Shown here: positions 12,201-24,200 of the stretch, one piece after another | How positions within the stretch are numbered: the stretch's first letter is position 1 | Layout: each line of letters begins with the position of its first letter | From: Ficedula albicollis | Taxonomy: Eukaryota; Chordata; Aves; Passeriformes; Muscicapidae | Assembly: GCF_000247815.1 (NCBI RefSeq) | Contig: NC_021674.1 | Location: 6,961,738-7,025,737 of the forward strand | DNA: 64,000 bases | Reading direction: 5' to 3' | Translations under genes and position numbers: made by a program | The notes under the pieces: model-generated | Seen by the model: only the letters and a program-made list of their open reading frames with translations | Told to the model about the DNA's origin: nothing | The model's database searches: none

Positions 12201-15200
12201 CATCATCATCCAAACAATCAAACTTCTCATTATGTTGCTACAAATTCTTTGAGTGAAGTGTTTGTTATAGGTAAATATTGTGAGTAAGTCATCTTAAGCA
12301 GAACCCAGAAGTCGAATATGCTGTCCAGCAAAGCCAACTTGAATCCCCTTTACAGTGCCGATAAGAGCCTCATGAAATACTGCCAAGGAACTCTGGCAGG
12401 TGCCTTGTTCAGCTGACAAAACAACAACATACAGAATGGAACTGAACAAAAGCAAGCAAGCAGGTTCTGGGTCCGGTTTTCTGCAACTGCCAACAGCGAG
12501 CCAACAGATACCTTTCAACTCCTCCATCCTAACAGAAATTTGAGGTAAAGCACAGATGAAAAATTCCAATACTATTTCCAGAGAACAGACCTGAGGTTTC
12601 AAAAAGACATCAGGAAAATGAAGAAAGTTCTGTCCTAACACTAAACTGTTTCCTAGCTTTTATTTTTTTTTTCCCAACAGCACACAAATTCTTCAGGGGG
12701 CTTTCTCACAAAGGCATCAGAGATCTCTGTGCTTATGCACATTGTGATAGCTTCTTGGAGGGGATTCAGGTTGAATGACCTTTTCAGTATGAGCTTTAGC
12801 ACCAAAACTAGTCTGGGATATGTCTTGATTCATGCCTGACTTCAGTACGAGCTTTAGCACCAAACCTAGTCTGGGATATGTCTTGATTCATGCCTGACTT
12901 GAGGAACACATTTACTTGCAAGTTTCTTATAAATGGCAGATTTTTTATTAATGCTATTTCTTGGGCACATCTCTCACTTCCATCACACAAACTTCCCAAC
13001 TCCTTAATTTGTTTAGAAACCACTGCACTGCTGACCAGCTGACTATTGGTATCTCTGTAAAAGCAGGAAAAACTTAAAAAATATCTTAAACTGGAAGCAT
13101 GTTTTGGTCTTGCATCAAAACAAGAAGGTATTGATTTAAAAGAAACCAAATCAGAGGCATTGTGTGTTGGAAGCTGAGAATTACTAGACTGGTCTTCAAC
13201 AATCAGTTGCACTGTCTTTAATGGGCTCTTATCTTTTTAAGTTTTTGTTTCAGAATGCACGTTAGACTGAGAAAAGAGAAGGCACAATATGCTAAAGCCA
13301 GTTTGCTCATTAGCACCCATTAAGGATCCTGTAGAAGACATCTGTTTCAAGTGGGAACAATCAGATTCAGTTTTTGAGCTGTCACAATCTGGAGAAGTAA
13401 TTATTTTATCTTCACAATGACTGAAATTTTCAACCTTGTGGAATTAATAAGCCACATTAATAAAGTAAGAACTATGTAAAGGAGTAGATAAAACATTCTG
13501 ATATGGAACATTCCTACTCTTTAAAGTATTAGTACTTTTAGAAAGAATTTAACTACTTTTAATGTCACATGACAAGCAAAGCTCTCCTGCTCTGAGTTAC
13601 CCCTTTCATTTTGAAACACCTTCTCTGATGTACAAGGGCAAGAGAGTCTTCCAGAACTGGAAATAAATCCAGCATCTCTGTATACACCTTCTGTCTCTTA
13701 TGGTATCTTACTCCTGCATTCTCTCCACACAACTCAGAAGCACAACTACCATCTTTAGACAGAAATGGAAAACCACAGTGTGGCTGCCACTGTTGATTTT
13801 TCTGTTAAAAATTCCAAAAGAAGAAAATAAAAATGTCTTTGTAACATCTTTTGACCCGAACATTTCTTAAACTGAGGATTGACTTTGATTAGATTTATAC
13901 AATCATTCAAAATCAGTACAATCGAGAGAGAGAGAAAATCCAACAGAAGTGACTGATATCTGATTAAGGAATAGTTGAGCTTTTCAACCCATTCCTGCTC
14001 TTTGTTTATACAGTATCTATTTCACTTGGTTCATATTTGCTTTACTCAAAAACCCCAGGAAAGTCAACAGGCAATGCAGAAATTTATAAGCCATTAATTT
14101 TTTTCCCACATATGCACAAAAAAGTAATCCCATAGCAGCCAAGAGAGTTCAAAAATCCAACACAGCTGAAAAACAACAGTGTCAAAGAAGTTCAAATTCA
14201 AGATGTTCAGCCCTCCTATTGTTACAGTTTAAATCCATGAAGGTATTTAGAATTTACTCACCAAGACAGTAACACAGTTGTGTTTCAACTGTGTTAGACA
14301 ACTAAATATGATGGGAAGGGTCTCAGGCTCAGTTTAAAAATACATAAATACATGTACAAATCCTTCAGGATACACACAGCCTGCCTGGTTCTTCTTGCTA
14401 AATTATAGTCACCCTTACAGCAGTTCATCATGAGTCAAAAATGTTCTGAGTTCAGACAATCATTAAATGTTCATTAAATGCTTTTCTCCTCCAAAAATAA
14501 TGAAAGGGATACTGCTCCGAATTAAGAATCATGGCAAAACAATGAAGAAAGATCCATCTTAACACCGTACCTTTCTAACAAGGAAAATCTAGGACCAATC
14601 TGAAACAAAATCACTTTGATTCCAGCTGGTAAGATGCACCACCATCTCTGTTAGGCATTAATCTTGCTGTGAATTCAAAATTCTAATTATGCAGCTAAAC
14701 ATTATGAAATTTAATTACAGGGCATGCCATAATTTAAGACAATCATTTCCTTCTGACAAATTATGACCTACCTCATACTTCAACTTGCGTTGCATAGTGC
14801 TGTTATTATGCCTCTCATTATCCTAAGCACAAAAAAGGTACAGGAGGTTATTAAAAATTGTCCTTCTTGTATAAGTTAATTTAAAAGTATTCCAAGGAAG
14901 AGACATTCTTTATAACAGATAAAAATATCAATCAATTTTTATTAAACCACTGACTTAGAAGTCAATAAATCCACTCTTTGGATCAGTTAGATCACCAGTT
15001 TTTGGACAGACATTTATTTGCAAGTATGAAATTCCATCCAGAAGAGCATCAATTTTCATCAATTAAATTTTTTCTGACATAAAATGAAGATTTTATTTTA
15101 TCTGCAAACTTCTTATTGGCATTTACACACTCTTTCCTACCAAAAAACCCCCCAGAATACAATAGAAAAATGCCACTAGAAATAAAAATATTAAAATTTT

Positions 15201-18200
15201 CAAAAACTGATATTATAGCTCACTTACTGTTCACATTTTTGATAAATTATAAGTAAGTAAACACAGAAAAACATGAAAATTACTGAATGATAAAACTAAA
15301 TCAGTGGTTAGACATGGTCCATTGAAGGTCAGGATGTCCCATCCATTTCTGCTCACCTTGAAACTTTCTGCAGACCAGGACGCACTAACATGATTATCCT
15401 CAGGTTTATGATGAATATTCTGGAGCCTTCTCTGCACTTCTTGTTCAATAAAGGCATTTATCCTTTAAGATACAGAAAAGTGTGTGTATGCATGGAAAAA
15501 TAATGTATTTTTACATAAAAATCAAAATATACTAAAAGGTTTTTAGAAATGCTTTTAACCCTAAGTACTGTACAGTTCATAATCGGCAGGCTTAATGTTA
15601 GACGAGTTTTATCCCTCCTTAAGGAAGGAACACTGACTTTTAAATGAGTCTCATAATCGGCAGGCTTAACGTTAGATGAGTTTTATCCCTCCTTAAGGAA
15701 GGAACACTGACTTTTAAATGAGTGTTCATCTAACAGGCAAAGGTTAAAATTCATAATCGGCAGGCTTAATGTTAGACGAGTTTTATCCCTCCTTAAGGAA
15801 GGAACACTGACTTTTAAATGAGTGTTCATCTAACAGGCAAAGGTTAAAAATTTGTTATTAATTAAACAAATTACTGGACCACAGGTTCAGCCACAGCTAT
15901 GAGTGCAGCTCTACACACGAGAGGCAGTGAGGCTACAAGTGATGAAGAAAGAAGAAGGTGGGGGTCACATTTTAGCAACTTAACAGCTTGCCTTCAGTGC
16001 TGCTGCAATATCAGCAACTTGGGCTAGCAAAGGTTTGGTCTTCAAACAGAAGGGATGTTCCAAGAGCTGGCTCTAACAACTGCCACGGGTAAGTACAACA
16101 AGGGCAGAGATTAAAGATTTTAGTGATGCCAGGCAGCTGTCCTATTAAAAAGGGTTTAAGACCATTAAATTTACTTTGTTGCCTTAAGCGCATATGAAGC
16201 AAAACCATATAGACGAGTAACTGCAAACTCAAGAACTATTTAAATACCTTTCAGCCTACAGCTTCCCCACCCTGTATTCTAAAACAAACTGCACAGGAGC
16301 AAAAGCTGAGGCTATTGGTTACTTACAATAGAACATAAATTTAATTTCCAGACAAGTCTTCCAGTACAATCACAGTATTTAAGTCAAATCCAACCCTGGC
16401 AGAATGGTCTTCCAAATTTTTTTTTTCCTGAAGCTATTGTTTGCATTCCATTTCAGGAATGCAGGTTACCTACCTATCATCAACCAGCGGGGCAGCAGGT
16501 GGCTGTGGTTTTGTTGGGCTGGTAGGGGAAGTGCTATGGGAGAGTCTCTCATCTAATATTCCATGGTTTCCTTTCTGAGCTCCATCACCCTCATATATTT
16601 TTTGCTTCAGCTGCTGAATTTCCTGGTCCAGGCTATAAAGATATCATAACATGTAATCTGCTTTGGTTTAGAGTTGATTCACATAGTTCTGATGAGAAGC
16701 AATGTGCCCTGGTATACATGTACGTAAGATTGTAGATACTAGTATTTATGAAGGTTTAAAAATCATAATTCTGCTTTAAGCATATTTAGATAGGAAAATA
16801 GAGACAGCTCAAAACCACATTCCAAGAGTAGCATTAAGTCAAATAAAACAACTTCAATAATTTCCATCACAAGAGCTATCTAAATCTGTACGTTAAATAT
16901 TAAATCCTAAGACCTAACCTATCTATTAGAATCACTTGAATAAATTCTCATTTTTACAGAACTCTATCAGTGACCTCAGATATTATCTTCCATTGTGAAA
17001 GTGAATGAAGAAATGAAGGGTGAAAATATTAACTCAAAATACAGCAGTAATAAAAAAAAAACAAAGAAAAACTAAAACACTGATGTGGCAAAACTTCTCT
17101 ATAAGAAAATCTTTAAATGGTTTACTACACATGCATGTTTTCCAGTTGTTCCAGTTTTACTTTTGAAAATTCACCTACAAAATAAACATACAGTACTTAT
17201 TTTATATATACAGGTAAGAAATCATCTTTTGAAACCTCCATGCTTTCTTTATCAAATAAATTTAATTCCACCCAGATTTATGCACAGAATACAATATGTA
17301 AAATTGGGTACTGTGTTTCTGACTAAAAATGCCTGAGGCATTTTCTAGGAAATAAGAAGCATTTATTGCAATATTCATCACATTAGAACAAAGTAATCTG
17401 CAGAACATCCTTTTCAGTTGTAAAGTAGCTGAGATTAGATTAGTAACACAGTAATAATCTTCCCCATTTTCATTAAAATTTTTTGTCTCTAAAAGTAATT
17501 GTTTTTCTAGAGATTACTTAGAAATCAAATATTAAAAGAAAATAAATTCTTGCCAAAACAGGAGAAACTATGCAATGCTGGGCTTCTACCACTTCTGCTA
17601 CAATTGTATATATCTAAATTGAAGTGCAATTCTATATTCCATCCTGCGGGTTAAATGAGAGAATTAGAGAGATGATGAATGCTGAGGCTTAGGATGAATT
17701 GTTACTTCAGTTTTGGAGTGGTTTTTGCAGCACTGCCAGAAGTCATCTATTTCTTTTGATTAGCAGCAAAACAATCTTGTGTCCTGAGGGTAAGTGGATG
17801 AAAGATGGCTGATGTATATAGGAAAGTGTTTGCATCCATGGAAAATCAATTTAACTACAAAAATCAGATTTACATTGAAGGAACAAAGCTTAGCTCTTGG
17901 TTTGTAAACATCCTACTCTGAGAAGATATCACTTATACAGCTACAAACTTAGTCTTGTGATCCACCAGTAAGTACACTGAACTGTGCCCTCCCACTTGCC
18001 TCAAAGATGGCTCTAAAGTTGCTTTACGTTCATTCTAGTGCCCCAAACCTCTGCCAGTAAAGCCAAAACATCTGTATATATCTGCCAGTTTAACTTCAAA
18101 TTATCTTTTGGGGGTCAACTCTGTTGCCTTGGGGTGATTCATAATGATACTGAATCCCATCATTATCTGTGCTAAAAACTATTTCTGTATCTTTAAGATC

Positions 18201-21200
18201 TTGAAGCCACAGATTGAATCCCATCATTATCTGTGCTAAAAACCGTTTCTGTATCTTTAAGATCTTGAAGCCACAGACCCCCAAACCTCTGTCAGTAAAG
18301 CCAAAACATCTGTATATATCTGCCAGTTTAACTTCAAATTATCTTTTGGGGGTCAACTCTGTTGCCTTGGGGTGATTCATAATGATATTGAATCCCATCA
18401 TTATCTGTGCTAAAAACCGTTTCTGTATCTTTAAGATCTTGAAGCCACAGACCTTGAGTGTTGGGTGGGATCGGGGGGTGCAGGCATTTTAAAAAGCTCC
18501 CCACCCAAGTTTTTTCACAGCTTTTCACAGCATGGTATTTGCACTGCTGGTTCCTTGCTCTTTGCTTAGGCAAAGTCTTTTTTTTACTTTTTGGTTTTGT
18601 TTTTTTTTCTTGGAGAGAAACTGCAGTAGCAACGTTTGAGCTGCCTTGAGAATGAATTCTGCAGCTGCTTGTCCAAAAACCAGTGGCTTCAGTCCAGCTG
18701 CCATGCCTGCTCTGCTATGCCTTGCCATGGGGAAGGAAGCTCTTCATCTGCCCCTGGAACTGCTCTGTGAGGCTCCTGCCTTCCTGAGATGGATCTGACA
18801 CCATCTTGTCACTGTGTCTGGCAGAGCATGAAGCCATCCCAACAGGTCTGTACAGGAATGGGTATTTTCCAGCATTTTGGGTCTTTGTTTCAGTGGGGAG
18901 GTGAGGTCTAGCAGGTCGGTATCTAGAAGTTATTTATTTTTTCCCTCCCCCACCTATTGGCATTCTTTGATATCTAGCAGTTACTTATTTTTTCCCTCCC
19001 CCACCTATTGGCATTCTTTTTCTTGCCTTTTCGTTGCCTTTTCACTTTCTTCTATTAGTATTATTTTCTTATTGGTGGAAAGGGATTGTTGGAACTCTTA
19101 AAGGAGATAACTCATTCCAGAGTACGCTCCTTTAAATTATCTCAAACCGAAAGTGAAAGAATTTTGAGCTTCCACATGATTCAAACAACTAAAAACCATT
19201 GTATCTAGTTATGATGGACTGACACTTGTGCAGCATTTGAAATGAATATTGCATTTAAACATTTTCAGAGTTAACACTGATCTGAACCAGCGCACACAAT
19301 TACATAATGGGATCTAGATAAACAATAAAAAACCATACATAATTCATATCTTACTACGGCATCATATACTGTGAAATGTAAACTCAAACACAAGACCAAT
19401 AAGCAGCCTGAAATGTTTAACATACTCTCATATCTTTAGATCATTCTCTTGCCTCAACACTCACAAAAACATACTGAATTGAATTATTCAGGCCCATGGG
19501 CTATTCACTGAAAGACTTCAAAGTTTTATTTAGCCTGTACAAGAGGACTTTGAAGTAAACAAGGAAAAAACACAGTTTAAAAAAAAAAAAAGAGACAAAA
19601 AAATTAAGAGATCTTTTTACTTCCTTAGTATCTTCTCCAAACCTCAGTTTTCTGGCTGACAACATTTTTTTTCACTTATCACACAACTCTGTTTTTGTGG
19701 AACCTCCAGTTGTTTATAGCTCATTTTAGTTAAGTGAGATGCTTAGTATTGAAAATTATATTTTATGTTCATGACAATTTTGGAAAATAATGGCAATATA
19801 TACAAAATGATGAATCAGTATTGAAAATTCTTAACTAAAAGTCCAACAATGTAGCTACAAATGTTGAAAAAGTGACCTCCACACAGTCTATATAAAGCAG
19901 GTCTTCTGATAATGATTTAAAAGGAACAGAACACAGAAGAGCTCTCCAATTTGGCTACAGGCAAGTTTCTTCTTTTAGGTGGTTTTTCCACATCTGTTTG
20001 AAGAGCTTATAAAAAATATTCAGATAAATTAGTGAAATACTAAAAAAACAGATGACAAATGCTACCTCAAGGAAAAAGCCCTCATTTTTTTCACTGATAC
20101 TCACAGGTTTTAAAGCTCCAGTATAAGCAAATCAGATAGCATATTCAAAAATGGCAATTCTGCACTTTTTCCATACTGCAAGAATTGAACATATCAATCT
20201 TAATGAATTTTTGCTCAGGTCAAAAAAAAAACCCCAAAAGATTTTTTCCTCTTCTTCCACAGAAAAAGATCCTGCCCTACCTGACTGACTTTTTTCTCTG
20301 AGCCTCCCGTACTCAGGTTAAATGTTACACTACAAGATACCTTGAGTATAATCCATGACATTGCTTCTGTGCCTACAAGGGACTCTCACCACACTGGGCA
20401 GTATTAAAGCCTCTGTATGTTTTGCAATAAGCTTAAAAACCAACATCAAATTTTACATGGATACGTTTCTAGCTTATTTTTATTTAGCCTTGAAAACAGG
20501 GCTATTAAAAAATTCAACATTTACCCCCATTTACTTTTAATACCAGAAGGGTTCAGTTGAGAGAGACAGTTGGCAAGTTTACTGTCCAAATCTTGAACAA
20601 ACACCTAACTTGTTACTAATTAAAAAAAAAAAAAAAAGTTACACAGGTTGTTAGATTGTATATTTGTTGCAAGGGCAGAACATAAGGATGCCTAAGCTTT
20701 CTACACAGGTAAAACAATTTAAGTACTGTGGTACATTACTGGGTAATGCAACCACTATCCTGCTGAGGATGGGATAAGCATCCAAACATACCAGAACTTA
20801 ATAAGTGAGCAAGAATCCTCCAAAAAGCAGTAGAGTTTCAATACTGGATAAACTACTTGAAACCCATATAGAAACTCAAGCATCAGGACACTGAACAAGT
20901 TTCAGTCTCAACATCCAAGGTATAAAATTATTCCCCTTTAGTGGACAGGTTCTGATAAATGGAAGATACTGCAGCACTCACCGTTCTCGGTCTTGTTCAA
21001 GAGCTTTCTGCTCAGCTTCCAGACTTGCCTGCAGCCCTGCCTGTTCGCCGCAGCTGTCGTTCAAGGTGGCCAGCTTCTGTTTCTGCTCTTCAATTTCAAA
21101 GTCTATGGTGGAACGACGCTGCAAAGCAGAATGCCTCCTTTCTAACTTAGCAACAGCTTGCTCCAGTGCCTCTCTCTGCTGCTTTTCCCTTGATTCAAGG

Positions 21201-24200
21201 ATTTCTTTTTCCTTTTTCCAAACCTTTCCTTCCTGCCGGGCTACGTTGGCTGTGAATTCAAAGGTTTCTTGAAGCTGCTGCAGCTGATTTGTGCTAGCCC
21301 TATACTGTGCAAGCTGCTCTTCTTTTTCTTCTATTTCTTTCTCTATTTGATAGAGAGTATTATCTAACCCTAACAAGCCCCTATCAAGGACTTCAGAAGC
21401 TCTTTGTTTTTCCTCCAGCAGAGCTGGCAAATGATTACTTTTCAGGTACTCAAGCTGGCGTACTTTAGACTGGAGCCTGTATTCCACTGGCTTTATCTTG
21501 TCAACTTCTTCAGCCTTGAGTATGGCATCCACAAAATTTTCATCATCTCTCTTGAGATTTAAATGTTCTTCATGTGCAAATTTTAAGTTCTCCAGAGCTC
21601 TTTTTTCATCTACTATTTCCTTTTCTAGGTGATCCATTTGTTGAATTAAATCCTTTTCCAAAATAGCCAACTGTTCCAGCTGTTTCCTTTTAAACTCCAA
21701 AAAATCATGCTGTGCTTTTTCTAACTCTTCATGGTTTTCATCACCTTCAGAGCGGGCTTCCTTGACTTTCAAAAGAGATTCTCTGATCTCTTCAAGATCT
21801 CTTCTCTCTTCTTCTACTCTTTGCACATCCCCTCTCTTCAGGAGCTCTATCATGACCTGCTTCTCTCGAAGCTGTTCCTCTAGGTGAGCCACCAGCATCA
21901 CCTGTTCTCTTTCCTGTTCTTCAAGTCTCTTTTTTTCTGATTCCAGCTTAAGATACTGCTCATCTTTTTCCTTTTTTAGTTTTTCTAGCTCACGAAAAAT
22001 CTGCATTTTCTCTACTTTTTCATTATGATTAAGTTCTTGTAGTCGCTGCAACTCCTCTTTGACCCGGTCAAAAATTTCTTCCTGCTGCTTTTTCTTTTGA
22101 AGCTCTATCTCCTGTTGTTCCCGTAATCTCTCTTCTTCAAATTTTTCTTTTTCAGCCAGCAAGTCCTTTAACCTGCTTTCAATGTGAACACTTCTTCGTT
22201 TCAAACTCTCCTCCTGTTTTCGTATTTGCAGCTGAACTATTTCTGTCTCTTTGCGCTGTGACTCTACTTCTTGCTGCATTCTTACAAGTTCTGCTTTGTC
22301 AGATTTTTGTTTTTCTTCCATCTCTTCTATTTGTTTCCTACAGTAAAACATTTACATGAAGTTAAAAAGCCTTGGACTAAGATTTTTGACTATATATAAC
22401 TTTATTTTTTTAATAGTTTTGTTTTGCTACAGGTTAAGATCCTTCATTGCTTGGAAATGACTCAATGCATGAGACAAATCAAAAAGATATTCATAGAGTC
22501 TGTGTCAGTATAAAAAGCTGTGGATACATAAATTATAGGAAGACATGTTATATAGCACTTATGTTATTAAAAAATTAGACGGCATTAGTTCTTTCAAATC
22601 CCATTAAAATATTAAGACAACATATCCATGTACACAGTGCAGAGTAAATATGTATTTTTGTTTACATACATATAGTCTCATGCACAAAAACTTGTATAGA
22701 AGGACTTGATTAGCAATTTGCCTCACCAAATTTAAGCCAACAGATGAATTAAAAAAAAATGTTTCCACTTTAGGGAACTCCAACTGAATTAGTGATAAAC
22801 AGGATTACAAGATTTAAGACAAATTATTATGTCCTGGTAATCACTCTTACTTGAGGGTTACCACTATCCCCATAATACAAGTAGAGACAACCTGCAAGCT
22901 AACTGCTTATTTTGCCAGAAGAATTAAAGTACAAGCAAATAAATTTCTGCACAATCTGAATTCAAATTCCACCAACATAACAAAAAAGGCGACTGCTTAT
23001 TTTGCCAGAAGAATGAAAGTACAAGCAAATAAATTTCTGCACAATCCGAATTCAAATTCCACCAACATAACAAAAAAGGATAAATATCAGTTGCATTTGT
23101 TGCAACTATGTTGTGTTAGTTGCTGAATAGTATCTTCAGTGCTTCAGGATTTTTCTGAGTTTACCTCACTTAGTCCAATTGCATTAAGAGCTCTATCAAA
23201 ATGAAGCACACCATCTACAGCTGAGAAATGTTTTCAGCCTGTGAATCTAATCAGTGCTGAGACCTGTAACAAGGCACAGCTATCACTTCCACGGTCCCAG
23301 CAGGTATGATGAGCCAAAAAAATCAACTCAGTTTGGCAGCTAATAATAATGCTTTCTTTTGTATGCCACACCAACTTCCACATAATGTTCTGAAAAGCAT
23401 GATGAGTATCCCCATTCCACATCACAGTTTGATGTAAGAGAAGCAGAATGTAACACGTGAGTTTCTCCTATCACAATTCAGTCCAAAGACGAGTAGACCA
23501 TAAAAAGAGGTATTAATTAAGAATGTAATTTGCCATCTTTTAAAGTAAAACCACAAAAATTAAGAGCAAGGGTAATATATTGTATCTATACATTCTATCC
23601 AGAATTTCTTTGCTAAGTATCAGTTAGCTCCAACTCAGCTATTCAGGATCATCTTGCTGTGATTCCAAATTCATTATTTAAGAGTCTATAATTTGTATAC
23701 ATAGACATACATACACACGTAAATACCACAGAGAACAATGTTACCTTTTACTTTCTAATTTTTCAAGCTCCTCTCGTTGCTGTCTCTCGAATTCTAGCCT
23801 GATTAAAAACATAAAGAATACAGCAAAAAGTTTGTTTTCTTAGTATCACAAAAAAAGGAAGACATGAATGTCATTTTCTGTCTGTTTTGATGACAATGAT
23901 ACAAATGAAGTTTTGTAAGACTACTTTCTACAAGAACAGAAAATAGTTCCTTCATTAATGTTACAAATTAGGTATCATGCTGACATGAGTATAAATAGAA
24001 AAAAAATTAATTTCTGGGGGAAAAGTATTTTAAAAGTACAAGACATACAGATGTTAGCATAGCCTCTGTGAGTAGACTACATGCAGACATGGCAATCAAT
24101 AAATAGAAATTTAATTTCTCTACCTTAGACAGATCGGTCCTTTTACAGGGAAAAGACTGCCATGGGAGGCAGGGGGAAACAGAGTGATCAATTGAGAAAG

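Larger units (their letters stand above)
7909..14771 (-). other. KIF16B intron carrying a decayed coding block
   Basis: This intron separates the QRKLKYE exon from the PX exons. 8442-9375 and 9493-11552 are AT-rich. A 64-codon minus-strand stretch at 10798-10604 is weakly coding-like, and a 59-bp duplication lies at 12784. 11553-13801 is the coding-like, disrupted block described separately. 13802-14771 shows nothing recognisable. Confidence 0.8.
16633..20981 (-). other. KIF16B intron, 4.3 kb
   Basis: Contains the nested repeat at 18041-18452, a moderately GC-richer segment at about 18447-18920 without identifiable family, and the 51-bp duplication at 18920-19020. A-rich runs occur near 19580 and 20621. 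No exon seen. Confidence 0.85.

Noticed and set aside
15577..15850. CRISPR-like array
   Set aside because: Direct repeats abut without spacers in a vertebrate intron; a simple tandem duplication.
20959..21272. Plus-strand frames over the stalk exon
   Set aside because: Antisense shadows of the coiled-coil codons.
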